From positions 554,062 to 618,061 of the forward strand of contig VZRS01009566.1 of the NCBI GenBank assembly GCA_013398055.1: 64,000 nucleotides of DNA. The letters run 5' to 3'. Origin of the DNA: Ifrita kowaldi (Eukaryota > Chordata > Aves > Passeriformes > Cinclosomatidae). The notes below the pieces were generated by a model. That model saw only the letters and a program-made list of their open reading frames with translations. It made no database searches and was not told where the DNA came from. Of the stretch, positions 21,901 to 34,100 are shown in pieces (positions within the stretch are counted from its first letter, which is position 1; each line of letters opens with the position of its first letter). The position numbers were made by a program, and so were the translations under genes.

Positions 21901-24900
21901 GAAAAATCCCAAAATGTCACAGGACAAACTTTCATGACGTTACCCTTTGGGCAAAGCTGCTTATTTTCTTTTTGTACTGCACATGGGCATGGAAAATGGA
22001 TCAAAGGATATGAGTCTGATGCATAGCTCATTAAACCATCAAGAAAATTTGGCTTTGTTGTTTAAGTGGTGACTTGGAACTATTTATAAGAAGATCTTTA
22101 CAGCCAAAACTCTGTCTATAAGGCTGACTTTAAAGGGTGAATTTGGTGCTTGCGGAAAGGATAAAGGTGACAACAGGAAGGGCAAAGTTTTGTTTGTTTA
22201 CTTTATGAACAACTGCAATAGATGATTCTTCCTCCTGCCCGTGTCCAGGGGGCTACTCATGTCTTACAATGGGAGCTGTTTCACTATGTTAGCCAATTCT
22301 CTACCCTCCTACCTCAAATGTCAGTGATCACCTTTGAACATTGTATGTGTCAAAGGAATTTGGAAAGAGCTATCCACCACCGCAAAATTTATAAGCGGTT
22401 TCAAAGCGGAACCTAAATTTGGAATCTTTAAAAGATTCAGTCTCAATCCCTGTGGTCTTTGCTCTGCTGCAGCTATTGAGTGCCAGAATGCACATTAGGA
22501 CTTCTGTAAATAGAAACTAGGAAATAAGGCTAGTACATTTGTACAGTCTTTCCATAATGTCAAAGTTAAATATCTTTTACTTTGACCCTTTGCTCCTGTC
22601 TTCTTTACTTTTTAAATTCCTCATAGTGTTGAGCAGGTAGAAAGGAGAACAGATGACTTCTTGTTCTCCCTCCTGCCCTTCAAGTTTTAGTTATGGATTA
22701 ATCTGCACTGTGGTCTCACTGGGATAAAGTGTGATTGTTTTCCCTTTAAATTCTGGTTTATAGTGAGATTGTATAGGGACATTTAGAAACATTTGATTTG
22801 TACGCACAAATGTCACATGGTTCCCATTTAAAGGTTGCTTCGTGAATTTGAGTGCTTCACAATTGAAGACGGATTGTTAAGGGAATTCTCTGGAAAAAAT
22901 CTAGAGTTATTAATAGGAGTGGAGGCTATTAAAATTTGATCAGTCAAGTCGTGATGACTTAATTCTTCTGACTTCCATTGATAACAGTATTTCCAGGTCA
23001 TGTATCATAGTAGTAAATTTAACTGAACCCTGGGTTTCTTAAAAATCACGTCATAACCGAGGCAGCTGTGAAGGAGTTGTTGTTTTGCAGCAGCTGTTGG
23101 CTGCTGAGACATGAAGTGGAACAAGTGTAGCTTGCATGAAATTATATAAAGTTCTTCTGAGCATATGCTCTATAATTCAGTTACTTGCAGAATAAAACAC
23201 TGAGTTTTGTTTCTTTGTTAAAAGAAGTACTGTAATTAAACAATACTTACAAACAACTAGATATATAATCATAAGTACAGGAATTTTCCAGTATTGCTGT
23301 CTATCTTTGCTGTCCCTGGATTTTGGTAATACCTCCATATTTATCTGAACAGGTGGTCAGTCATTCTTCAGCCGAAAGGACTCCATCCGAACCATCTACA
23401 CATCTCTGCATAATGAGCTGAAGAAGGTGGTGGCGACGGGTCACAATGCACTAGGAGGAACAGCTCCTCACTTGGAAGAGCTGCTTTCTCACCTGTCTGA
23501 ACAGCTCTGTTTTTTTGTTCAGGCTCGGATGGAAATTGCTGACTTCTATGAAAAAATGTACACGCTCAGCACCCAAAAGTTCATTAACTCTGAGGAACTG
23601 GTAAACATTTTGGAATCCATCTTAAAGAAATACAGTTCAAGGTCAGTGCTTCTTTGGTGGCAGTATGTACTCAGACACATGATCTGTAATACCTGATGTT
23701 GAAGTTCAAAGCAAACCTAAAGACTTTGCTGTCCTTTGACTGCTGAACAGCACAGTCCCTTCACAAATTCCTGTGTGAAGTCTGTGTTGGCCAGCAGCAT
23801 CAGATGCATGAAGTTTCTTCAAAAGAAGAAAAATAACGAAGGGAGTCTGCTCATGGTGTACTAGGAGCCTTCCTCCCTATACCTTAATTAAAGCTCAGCA
23901 TGTTCATTTTCAGGAGAGAGGAAGAGTGATTTTCCTTTTATAAGATGCAAGGCCTCTTGCACTTTTTCTTTGGCAGGGGAGCAGAAACAAGCTTTAATTT
24001 CATGTGGACTTCAGTAAAAGTGACATAAATAAAGCAAATACTTGCGTGACAATTTTACTTTTTAGGCTAGAATATATGTCTGCTTAGATCTACACCACAA
24101 CTCTCTGGCCTACCTGGGAGGGCTTTATGGTGCTCTGTTACCACTTCTCTCGAGAGGTCTTGGAGCCACTAGGAGGAGCACCTCTGAGCCTTTGGTCCCT
24201 GCCAATATGGTTGCTTCAAGTTAAGATTTAATAGTTCCTGTTACAAAAATCCCAGGATGTTTCTAAATGAGGGTAGGGTGGGTATTTCACATCTAACTTA
24301 CATGCCTTGAAAGTTATGGCAGTTTAAAAGAGAATTTTTGAATGCTTGTGAACACACTCAAATTCTACCTCTTCATTTTAAACCAAAAAAGGTAGCCATT
24401 GTAGGAAGTTAACTGTCAGATGTGGTCGCATTTTTTAAAATTTTTGTTAGTGAAATAGCGTTTAAGAAGACTTTTGGGGAAAATATTCATAGGTCTTACT
24501 TTTTTCAGTTATGATTTTTAAAGTGTTCACCCAGGGAAAATCAAAATAATTCAGTGCTGCTTTCTCATATTTCAAATTGAAGCACTGCAGCTGATTCCCT
24601 TATTTTTTTAGGGATAACTTTGGCAAATTGCTACATAATTTTGCAACCTGAAAATCAAAACTAGTTTATATGATCTTACTAGTGATGTTTTGCAATTCTT
24701 TGCTTGTGACCACTTAAAATGTCAGGGCTGTTAGTCCAATAAAAACCTGAAACTTAGATATATTTTCCTTGGTGTTCTAAACATTAAGGAGTAAAGGGAA
24801 GTAAGTGTAGGGGTTTAGGTGGTATTTTGGTGGCTTTTTTTGTTTGGGTTTTTTTTGAGAAGTTGATTTCTGTTGTACACTAACCACTGCCATCTGTTCT

Positions 24901-27900
24901 GAGCATGTGCTGAATCAACAGAACTGTTAAAAATCTGAAAACTGAAATTCATACGCTGATGAAGTGATTTGAGGCTATACATGCATGCAAAATGTTTTAC
25001 TATGCTATTTAAATAAATTTCACTGATACATTTGTACTTCTAAGGCATTTTATGTTATATAATATGTTTATATAATATGTATTATGTAACTATATGTATT
25101 ATAACATCTTTTAAAAAATAAGTAATGTCTCCCTGGAAAAAATAATGATGATCATGCTTTGGGTTAACAAGCAATCATTAAGATGGAGACAATCTAAGAT
25201 GCTGTCAGAGCTATTTCAGTAGCTGCAGTGTGCTCCTCCCCAGTGGCCTACAGAATATTTCTGAAAAAGTGGGTATAATCATATATTCCTTTAGTCCTTC
25301 CTTTTAGTTTCTTCATATCTCAGATCAGTTTCTGGGGTGTTTTATGTTGATATGTACTGGCTGCAAGGCATTTCTGCTTTACAGGTGAAAGATCAAATAA
25401 ACTCATCCTTACACAGCCTCTTCCCTCTGTCAGTGTATTCCTGACTCGTAGTTGAGGATTTGTGCCATTATTTCAGCCAGCTGTTCTAAGGCCAGACAGG
25501 ATGTGTGTTTTTTAGATAGGTTCTGGCCTTGGTTTCTTTCCTTTATGTGTGAAAATAGCTGGTTAGAGGGTAATGTAGAGGAAATACCTCCTTGCTGGTA
25601 AAGGAGCAGCAGAATTGACTGTTAACAAGACATATTATTTGTATCTGAAATGCCATTAATTCTTGAACAGTTTAAAGCTATTTTGTTATGATTTTATTGC
25701 TACTTATTGTTGATACATGGCCAGTATTAGACATTTTCCTTTCCATTTTTCTCTAGAATACATCTGGAGAAGTAACTTTTCCTGAAATTTTTACTGTTGG
25801 TTTGGGTGGGATCTTAAAGCAGCATCAGAAGCAGGATCCTTTAAAAGATTAGTATAAACTGAATAAGTAACCATAACACCTATTTTGATAAAGTTATTTT
25901 TAAGTGCTTAATGTTTTTTATCTAGTCAGCATTGTGTAATATGTGCATGAATGTGTGATCAATGGAAGGAAATAAAAAGAATATGTGGCTTCTTCACAGT
26001 CTGCAAAACAAAACTGCCATCCCTCTGCTTTCAAGAATGGTTAGGAGGAAAAAATCAATTTTCCAATGTGTTTCTAAGTTTTAACACTCTGGCTTATGAA
26101 ATATTGTAAAAACTTGTCTGTTTTACATGACGCTGGGCTCAGTTGGTTGCTTCTATGTTATAAAACTCAATTACAGCAGATGTACGTAGTACGTAACTTG
26201 TCCGTTTACTCTGCAACCATATCAAGCTTCTCAGCTGTGGCTAAGGTGTGTATTTTTGGATTAAAACAGTTTAGCACATCCTGCTGGATAGTGAAACATT
26301 AAGAAAGCCGTGAAGCAAAGTAGAAGTGGGAAGCTGTACATCAGAATGTTAATCTAGGAGACTTCGGCAGTGCTGCCTTAGTAAGGATTTTAAAATTGCT
26401 TTTAAGATCGAAGAAAACTTTCTTGGTCTGACTACAAATGTGTTTAAACCACTGTGCTGTGTGTCATTTAATGGGACTGACTGCAACAAATAATGTTGCA
26501 TAATGCTTTTTGTACCCTCTTAAAATACACAGCAGCAAAACTGGTTTTGGTGAATACCAAAACCGTTGGAGATATTTAATGTTGACTGTTAGAAATTATT
26601 TTTAATTGACTCTTGTTAGTTCAAAGAAATTTCAGTATACTCTGGACTTTTCAGCCCTGTTTAGACTTGCATCTTAATAACAAATCCTTACAAGATACAA
26701 ATTGTGGCTTCCCAAAAAAAGAGATGGTTACAGATAGTGATAAAATTGTCAGACATTTTTCACAAGCCGAAGAGTTAATGTTTTGACAAGAACTTGAGGA
26801 AAAGTCAAAGAAAGCTCAGCTTGACTTCCTCATAGCTTCCCTATGTGAACAACAGATCCATAACATAATTCTTTGATTTAACTTAATATCTTACTGCTAT
26901 TCCAGAACCATCAAGACATGTATTACTGCCAGAAGAGATTTTAAAGTGGAACAAGATCACCTGAATTTAAAAAGAAATGGTGTTATAGTAGTTCATGGAT
27001 TAAGATAAACAGTGTTTGTTCTTGAACTGATGAAATACAACTCCCGTACTTTGATAGAGAAATGTCAGGCAGGTGGTTTTTTTGTCAGATGTGAAGCAGC
27101 TTGTTCATGAAAATATTTACCCTAATTATGTAGAAAGAACTGTTATTTAAATAAGGAATATTGTTGTTTGTTTACACTTTGCTCTGCTTTGATGTTTGAT
27201 ATTTTGTCTGTAACTGGCAAATACTGTCTGATGATTTCACTGTTGTGTACAGCAGTTCTCATGTCTTGACTAATGTTATGTTTTCTAGATTTCATCATCC
27301 AATCCTCAGTCCTCTTGAAAGCAGTTTCCAGCTGGAGGTAGATGTGCTTGCACACCTCTTAAAGGCTCAGGCTCAGATCTCAGAGTGGAAGTTCCTTCCA
27401 TCCCTGGTCAACTTGCACAGTGCTCACACAAAGCTACAGACTTGGGGCCAAATTTTTGAGAAGCAGCGGGAGACCAAGAAGCACCTGTTTGGAGGGCAGT
27501 CTCAGAAGGCTGTGCAACCTCCACACCTCTTCCTCTGGCTGATGAAGCTCAAAAACATCCTCCTTGCCAAGTTTAGCTTTTACTTTCACGAGGCCCTTAG
27601 TCGACAGACAACAGCATCTGAAATGAAAACTTTGACTGCTAAAACAAATCCTGATTACTTTGGGAAAATTTCCAGCTTCATCCGGAAGTATGATGCTGTC
27701 AATGTTTCCTTAATTTTTGACAATCGTGGATCGGAGAGTTTTCAGGGACATGGTTATCATCACCCCCATTCATACAGGGAAGCCCCAAAAGGAGTGGATC
27801 AGTATCCTGCAGTGGTGTCTCTGCCCAGTGACAGGCCTGTTATGCACTGGCCCAATGTGATCATGATCATGACTGATAGAACCTCTGACCTCAACAGTTT

Positions 27901-28105
27901 GGAGAAGGTTGTTCACTTCTACGATGACAAAGTCCAAAGCACCTACTTTCTGACTCGCCCTGAACCTCACTTTACCATTGTAGTTATTTTTGAGTCCAAG
28001 AAGTCAGAAAGGGACTATCATTTTATTTCTTTTCTCAATGAAATTTCACATTCCCTTAAGAACTCCAAAGCTTTTGCAAGCTTGAAACCTGGATCCAAAG
28101 GATGA
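18763..28105 (+). CDS. KICS2: KICS2 (C12orf66), KICSTOR complex subunit; three exons, exon 1 cut short by a contig break
   Basis: KICS2 is a subunit of KICSTOR (KPTN, ITFG2, KICS2, SZT2). This complex tethers GATOR1 to the lysosome so that mTORC1 is shut off when amino acids or glucose are scarce. Exon 1 is at 18763-18971 (start MGESIPLGAPVPVEQAVLET), exon 2 at 23353-23641 and exon 3 at 27289-28105. The three pieces give about 437 codons of the expected roughly 445. The missing stretch (about 26 nt, normally encoding a YLGQKLG-like end of exon 1) and its donor are absent at the N at 18972. Exons 2 and 3 are almost identical to the mammalian protein (FFVQARMEIADFYEKMYTLS, FLWLMKLKNILLAKFSFYFH, GLKPGSKG-like C-terminus). 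No catalytic motif is expected, since this is a scaffold protein. Exon 1 sits between two copies of RPL18A sequence, which is an ordering error. It should follow the RPL18A 3' flank, probably near the GC-rich break at 21296. Confidence 0.93.
19310..19419 (+). pseudogene. Artefactual second copy of RPL18A exon 4
   Basis: Same sequence and splice sites as 17399-17508. It has no exons 1-3 in front of it and lies inside the unmerged contig overlap. It should not be annotated as a gene. Confidence 0.9.
19849..19941 (+). pseudogene. Artefactual second copy of RPL18A exon 5
   Basis: Same sequence as 17938-18030 including TAA, followed by the same polyadenylation signal. It is part of the unmerged overlap. 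Confidence 0.9.
20081..20113 (+). other. Possible 33-nt micro-exon downstream of RPL18A
   Basis: ATTGGCAG| and |GTGAGTG flank 33 nt that stay open in one frame (PTIYSCDCLEQ). The same sequence is at 18170-18202 in the other copy of the overlap. The splice sites are good but this could easily be chance. Confidence 0.15.
20912..21127 (+). other. Candidate orphan coding exon (unidentified, up to 58 codons from an acceptor at 20949)
   Basis: From a possible acceptor (CTGCCACAG, ending 20949) a frame stays open for 58 codons to TAG at 21125-21127. The frame has no in-frame stop back to 20912. The translation begins ELPFYRLALWLSLLLLIAST and includes FRQLFCRKYELKKMG, giving a hydrophobic stretch followed by a basic-aromatic segment with ordinary codon choice. 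It lacks an ATG and an obvious promoter. I do not recognise the family. It lies on the plus strand between XPOT/RPL18A and KICS2, the place and orientation that C12orf56 has in mammals, so a terminal or relic exon of that gene is one possibility. The polypyrimidine tract is weak, so chance cannot be excluded. Confidence 0.3.
21240..21560. promoter_or_regulatory. Second CpG-rich block around the single N at 21296
   Basis: GC- and CpG-rich sequence on both sides of the N, in otherwise AT-rich surroundings, two kilobases before KICS2 exon 2. It is best read as the flank of the KICS2 promoter/first-exon island, whose centre (exon 1) was assembled as the separate fragment now at 18647-18971. Reading frames here on both strands are products of base composition. 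Confidence 0.5.
21561..23352 (+). other. KICS2 intron 1
   Basis: AT-rich sequence with no recognisable exon, repeat family or RNA gene. Confidence 0.7.
23353..23641 (+). CDS. KICS2: KICS2 exon 2
   Basis: This 289-nt exon follows ATCTGAACAG and encodes (G)GQSFFSRKDSIRTIYTSLH through ILKKYSS, ending AG|GTCAGT. It starts inside a Gly codon and ends inside an Arg codon. Confidence 0.95.
23642..27288 (+). other. KICS2 intron 2
   Basis: A 3.6-kb AT-rich intron. There is an imperfect (TATA/ATGT) low-complexity patch near 25050-25115. No other feature was recognised. Confidence 0.8.
27289..28105 (+). CDS. KICS2: KICS2 exon 3 with stop
   Basis: This 817-nt exon follows GTTTTCTAG and encodes (R)FHHPILSPLESSFQLEVDV through KPGSKG and TGA. 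The phase matches exon 2. It carries most of the conserved C12orf66 family domain. Confidence 0.97.
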
Positions 28106-30026
28106 AATACAAACTACTTACAAGTCATCAAGGCAGTATGCCAGCCTTGAGGGAGCTGTAGATTTCAAAGTTACATAAATTTGTGATTCTCAGAGTCTAA
28201 TTGAAAAGGAACCATTTTTTAAAAATGCTGTAAGTTCCTTTTTTGTTTGTTTTAAGCTAACAGACACTTGAAGAAAAGTATTTTTGGGCAGTACGTAGTG
28301 GGGCAACTTCATTGGGGGGTGCTGAAGGGCCACTGTGGGGTTTTTTTGGCGTGGTTTTCAATTTTCAGTATGATTTATTTTTTCAGTCCACAATTTTGTT
28401 GCCTGTATCAGAAAGGAATATATGCACTTTATCTTAGTCTGATCATTGACTGTCTTGTACAGAGTTTATTGAAAATGTGGTGAGGATGGAAGATACTACC
28501 TTTTCAGAAAACTGCATTGCCTGACAGGAATGATTTCTGGGAACTAAACACTGATGCAAGGGAATATTAAAAAAGGTAGACCTGCAAAGACACATTTTAA
28601 ATAAAAATACGAGAATCAGAAAAGTCACTATTGTTAATTATAATTTAGTTTTCAAATGGTTAAAATGCTAATTGAGGTCTCTGACACTCTGTTAAGCACT
28701 GGTGTCTTTTCTAAAGGCCCTGTGCCATAAAGCTTGGTCATTGCTCCAGGACTTGGGCTGGGGCAAGAAAAGCTGCAGTGTGGCCTGAAAGGCTGGTATT
28801 CACTGGAGTGCTGTGACAGTGTGGGCCCAGTCCTGGCTCAGACTAACTGAAGCAGACAAGCTGAATTTGAGCAGGTGTTCTAGAAGGAACAGCTCCATGG
28901 AAAAAGCACCAAGGCTCTTTTCAATTTGTACTTTTTTCTGGCTGACTTAAAAAATAAGAAAAAAAGGCAGTAGGAAATGCCCTTTCTAAATGATTTATTG
29001 TCTAATTTGCTGTTAATGTCAACCTAGATTTGTTTTGGGGTTTTTGTAACTATTTTTTCTCTCTGTTCAGTTTTAAATAATTTCATAATTAAGCCAAAAC
29101 ACTTTGGGGATTTGGATTTAAATATGTAGCCTATGCAGTGTGTTTACCTCATTCTTTCACCACTTTTAGGCTGCAGGGTTGGAAAAAGTAGATTTTCTAG
29201 TTACCCTGAAAGTGCTTTAATTTGGAAATCAGGGTTTCCAAATACAATAAGGGAGTCAATTTGGCTGTACCTCTAGCCTTACATTGCAGGATTCTTCTGA
29301 CTGTTAGCTATGCAGTTGTGCACGCACTTTCACGGGGGTTCAGGAGAACTGATGTATATAGAAGTGTAGTAAAGTAAGGTCATTAGTTGGCACTGTGTAA
29401 TGTATAACATCATCAGGTTTGTTTTAAAAGGGAGTTCAAGTCAAAATGTTGCTTTCTGTTAAGATTGAGCTATTGAAAGATACCTTTGCAAACGTGTCTT
29501 TTAATGATTCCCTTTCTCTCCCACAGAAGGTTGTGGTAACTTGTCTTGCCTCTCTGCAAATGCTGAATTTTTACAATCATATGAGCACGTTCTGTTCTTG
29601 AAATACAAGCTCTGACTTTCCGTTTTGTGCCAAATGGAGCTTTCCATGCTTTGCTCTAATTATGTGTTAGTCTGTTGCAAATATCTGTGCTACTGCCTTT
29701 CACCCGAGGTCTTGGTCTGCAGCACCACTTGCAAAAGCTTGGTCTGCTCTTTGCCACTGGAAAATAACAGGTGTTGCAAATATACCAGCAGCTGGAGGGC
29801 ACCTGTTTTCTGTAAGTGTTACCCTTTGCAGCTCAAATTCCGTTTTAACAGGACAAAGTTGCAAATGACAGTATTCAGAGAGTTTGTGTGCTTCCTTCTG
29901 TGGGACAGTGACCTTGTAATAACATGTAATTTTTACTTCTCAGCCTGAGTAACACAAAAGAAACTATTGCCAGAACTGATTCCCGGTCTTCAGAAGTGTA
30001 AATAAAGTGTTGTAAAAAATCTGTCT
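28106..30026 (+). other. KICS2: KICS2 3' UTR with two candidate polyadenylation signals
   Basis: AATAAA occurs at 28600-28605 (UTR about 0.5 kb) and at 30001-30006 (UTR about 1.9 kb). The latter is followed by a TGTTGT..TCTGTCTG U/GU-rich element and is the better distal site. No other gene is recognisable in the interval. The UTR end is inferred, not shown. Confidence 0.5.
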
Positions 30027-30920
30027 GCCTGTGCAATATTTCCCTGTCATAGTATGTGTGGGAAAGGGGAGAGAAAACTGGAGGAAGAAGCTGTGTGGTA
30101 CTGACACATTCATTTCTGAGTTGCAAGGGAGGAGTTGGAAGAGGTGGAAGGGAAATCTTCTGCCCTTGGGAGCAGATCAGCAGCTTTTACCAGTTGCTGA
30201 AGGGGCTAGAGGCTGCTCCCAGTGGTTTTTATGGGGAGAGGAAAAGGAGGTGACTGTTCAGCAGACCTGGTAGCTCACGTCACACTCCTGTCATTGTCCT
30301 TGGCAAGTAGTGTTTCAGAAGGGAAGGGAGGGGATGCTGGGTGATATTTCTGTGCAGGAGGAGGTGGTTTGCTGCAGTTTTTTCTTCAGAGGGTCTTGGG
30401 GAAGCAATCACAGGAGCCTTGTGACTCGTAAGAATTTCTGAATGTTTCAGTTGATGAAGAACCAAAGGGAGCCATAACCATTACCCTCGTGGTGTGGGAA
30501 GGGAGGGAATGGGAGAGATTTGCAGGCAAACAGTAGAAAGAATTGGGTGCTGGAGAAACTTGTGGGGCTGTCTCAGAGTCCTGTCCCTGTGGCTCTCCTT
30601 GTAAGATCTCAGCCTTAAATTAGTATAACATGGGGAGCAGAAAACTGAGGCCGTAGGAACTGGCTTGGATGAAGACAGGTGAGGCTGAAGAGAGGTAACA
30701 TACAATCAAAATGAAATAGTGTTGCAGAGTTGAGGTGTGCTGGTACCAAAACCAAAGTGTGGGGAGTGTGAGCCTGTGGGATGAATGAATATTTATAGAT
30801 CTGTCAGATCCATGAAGTCTCCCTGCACAGTTTCTTATTTGATGCTTTGTGGAGTTTATGTTTTAAATTACAGATGAGGTAACGAGGAGACTTGAGTTCA
30901 AACTGAAAGATTAGATATGT

Positions 30921-31125
30921 GGAAGAAATTCTTTGCTACAAACATGGTGAGACACTGGAACAGGCTGCCCAGAGAAGCTGTGGTTGCCCCATCCCTGGCC
31001 AGGTTGGATGAGGCTTGGAGCAACCTGGTCTAGTAGAATATGTCTCCAGACATGGCAGGGGCTTGAAAGTAGATGGTCTAAGATCCCTGTCAGCCCCAAC
31101 CATTCCATGGTTCTGTATCTATGAT
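30921..31125 (+). repeat. CR1 LINE 3'-end fragment
   Basis: It contains GAAGAAATTCTTTGC, GTGAGACACTGGAACAGGCT, GCCCAGAGAAGCTGTGGTTG and a terminal CCATGGTTCTGTATCTATGA, which is the order of the avian CR1 3' untranslated region. It is 5'-truncated, as is usual for CR1. Confidence 0.88.
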
Positions 31126-34100
31126 ATAAAACTGGCTAGGCCAGAAATGAAAACCTGCATAATTAAGCAAGGGGGGGGAACATCTCTGTGGAGTAAGTAA
31201 AGGTGACCAGAAACTCAGTAACTGGAAAAAAAATATTCATTACTAACATCAGTACTGGAAAGATTGTTCAGTGTCTTTACTATAAGAACTGGGAAACAAA
31301 TAAGCTTTTGCTGAACCGGGTGATACCCCATCTGCCAGCTTTTCCTCTACATGAATTTAGCTAAGCAAGACTTAATGTGCTAATGTACTTTGAAGGACCT
31401 GTGTAAATGACTGCTTTAAATGCAAGATGTAAAGATATTTATGATAGCATACTGAAAGCCATTGCTTCCAGACATATTTAAACATTTTTAAAACAGGTAC
31501 TGAGATTTGATATTCCCACTGCCATTCAGATTGCTTAGAATAGCAGTGTTGAAGCTTATCTTGTAGCAAATTTCATGGACCTCATCACTTGCTTGAGTCC
31601 ATGAGGATACAGGCAGAATATTTAATTTTGTATCCTTTGCCTGCAGTATGATTTTGACAGCAAATGTATTCTAAGAAGTCTTAGATATTTTATATTTATG
31701 TCTTGTAAGCTGTTTTCTTTTGCATGTGGTATTCAGGTTTTTCTTGAATAAGACATTTTTCCATTTCTCCTCCCTTTGCATAAAGACAGTGCAGGGAATG
31801 GAAACTAATATATTTTGTATTGTGCTATGAAGGACTGCAACATATGCATAATGCACGTCATATTCAGGCTTTAATGACCTAAAAGTAACAGAAGCTCCTG
31901 GTATCGGTTTGAATGCTAACACCTAGTGTTTATCTAACCCACTTTTAAAAAAATATTTGCACTATAGCAGAAAGTAATTTTATGGCTCTCACATAGTTAA
32001 TCATTGCTCTGGTCCAGTCTTCTTCATATACGAGCCTTTTGAGACATTTGTGATCATTCTGGTGGTAGTTCTTTGATACCATTTATCTGAGGCTTCTTTG
32101 TGCATGTGCTTCAGGTCAGCCTGCTGCTGCCTTTGACTGCACTGGGTCCCAGTCTTCTCATAACAAAGCTTTGCTTGAGAAAATCAGCAGTGTGCTGTAC
32201 TTCATTCCTCAAGTCCTGTGTTTTGGCCCAGTGCCTACAACCCCTCATCTTGCAGAAAGCAGGATGTCACACAGTGTGGCTGGCCCTGGGCTTCTGGTGA
32301 GCTCTGTGGTTGCTTCCAGAAGTGCTGGCACTAAGCTAGCTTAGTTGGCTGAAACCTTTGGTGTCCAGAAGTCCTGTTTTCAGACTCCCAGAGATGTAAG
32401 GCAGCCCTGCCCAGGTGGATGCAGCAGAGGTCAAGCACTCCTTATTTGCCTGGGCTCTGCCTGAGCCTCAAGAGCAGTAGGTCAGTGTTGCATCCACAGG
32501 AACAGCTATTGAGCAGCCCAGCAGGGATGGCCTTTGGGCTGCAATTGTGCAAAGGAGGGAGCTGTTTATTGGGAAAAGCAGAAGAGGCTCTGGAAATGAG
32601 AATGCTGACAAAGTAAAGCAGTGGCATAATGCTTTGCAGACCTGGCAAAAACAATATACAAGTCAAATGCAAGATGGAGCTGGACTCCGACTTCATGTTA
32701 GCAAAGGACTGATTTAAACATGAAGTCTGCTTTGGAGGATAAAGGTAACAGGTTTTTGCCATGAAATCGCTTTAAGTAGTCAGTCATTTTCTCCAGGAAC
32801 TGGTTATTTCCCTCTCCTGTGCATGCATGCACTTAACACATAGCCTGACTTATTTTGGTAATTGCTAATGGAGCTTTTCTGGGAGTGTTTGCCTGTTTGA
32901 GTTCAGTTCTCTCCTAACTTTCAACCTGGTGTTGCAGCCACTGGGTCTGTGGTAGGGTAAGAGAGTTCTCCACCGTGCAGCTGGGACCTGGCTGTGCTCC
33001 AGCTGCACAGGGCAGCGGCAAGAAGAGCAAAATGCAGAAGGGGAGACAAGATGGGCTTGGGCAGATGGCAGCTCTGGGAAAGACAGACAGGGAGAAAACA
33101 GATGCAGAAGGACTGCATTGCAGTGGGACCATGAGCAGAAGATTTTCGTTGGCCTCTCTGCATTGCTGGCCTAATTTCACAGGAATCTATGTAAATTTTA
33201 TGTGCTGAAAAAGCTGTGCTAGACCCCACCTGTAGTTGCAGCTGCTTATTTTATGTGACTACTTTGAAATAACTATACTCCTTCTAGGAGGGTGGTGTTC
33301 CATCTTTAAGTACCCACAGGCTTGGAAAAGCAGTTGGTTTTGGGTAGATGATTAAGACAAGCTTTGTGGTATCCTGTTATTAGCTGGGATGTGCTGCTAC
33401 AATGCTACATGCTAGCATCTGAAGCTTCAGAGCAGTGAAATGTTGTGCTTTATTTGTGCAGCTCGCTGCTGATAAGATAAAATATTTAGTGGCACTAAGT
33501 TTCTGACTCTGAGGTATGCATCATTTGCTGCAAAGGTATTGAGAGGCTTTTTAGTGTGTGCATGTTGAATTCCTCAGATCAGAACCATAAAGAGCCAGCA
33601 TCACCATGGTCTTGTACTGGGATGCACAACCTTGAACCAAGAATTGTAAGTTTCCTGTGGGAAGGATGAAGTGATCCTGGGCAAAATGAGGGCCAGTGAG
33701 AGATGCTGAGGTTAGGCTGGGGGTGTCCCTAATTAAGTGAATTCCCAGCCTTTGATTTTGTCTTGGAGTTGGTTCTCTCTGGGAATGCAAGCAGAGGAAA
33801 TTGCCTCCCACAGTACGGAATAGCCGTAGTAAAATGTCATTCCCAAGATCAATGCTGGCTTTGAGCAGGGGAATCCAAGTCAACCTCTCCCTCTTCTGTG
33901 TGGTTACACGGATGTTTGGCAGAACCTCCAGGTATTTCCTCTGCTTTCTCAGGTGAGGAACAAGCTTCCTCTCCCTGGCCCTGAAAAATTCTCTTGGCAT
34001 ATGGGGGAGGAGAGGTTAAATTGTCTGAAGAGGAGAAACTCATCTGCTTTCTGGGTGGGTGCACTGTGAACAGTGAAGAGCAGCCAAAGGGCCACCCTGC

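Noticed and set aside
27850..27890. A short GATCAT repeat-like palindromic string
   Set aside because: It is simply the codons for the conserved IMIMTD stretch of KICS2.
27770..27970. A minus-strand frame of 66 codons
   Set aside because: Antisense shadow of the strongly conserved KICS2 exon 3.
33551..34000. A 149-codon minus-strand frame in the intergenic region
   Set aside because: No promoter, splice context or conserved motif. Other frames over the same stretch are also partly open.
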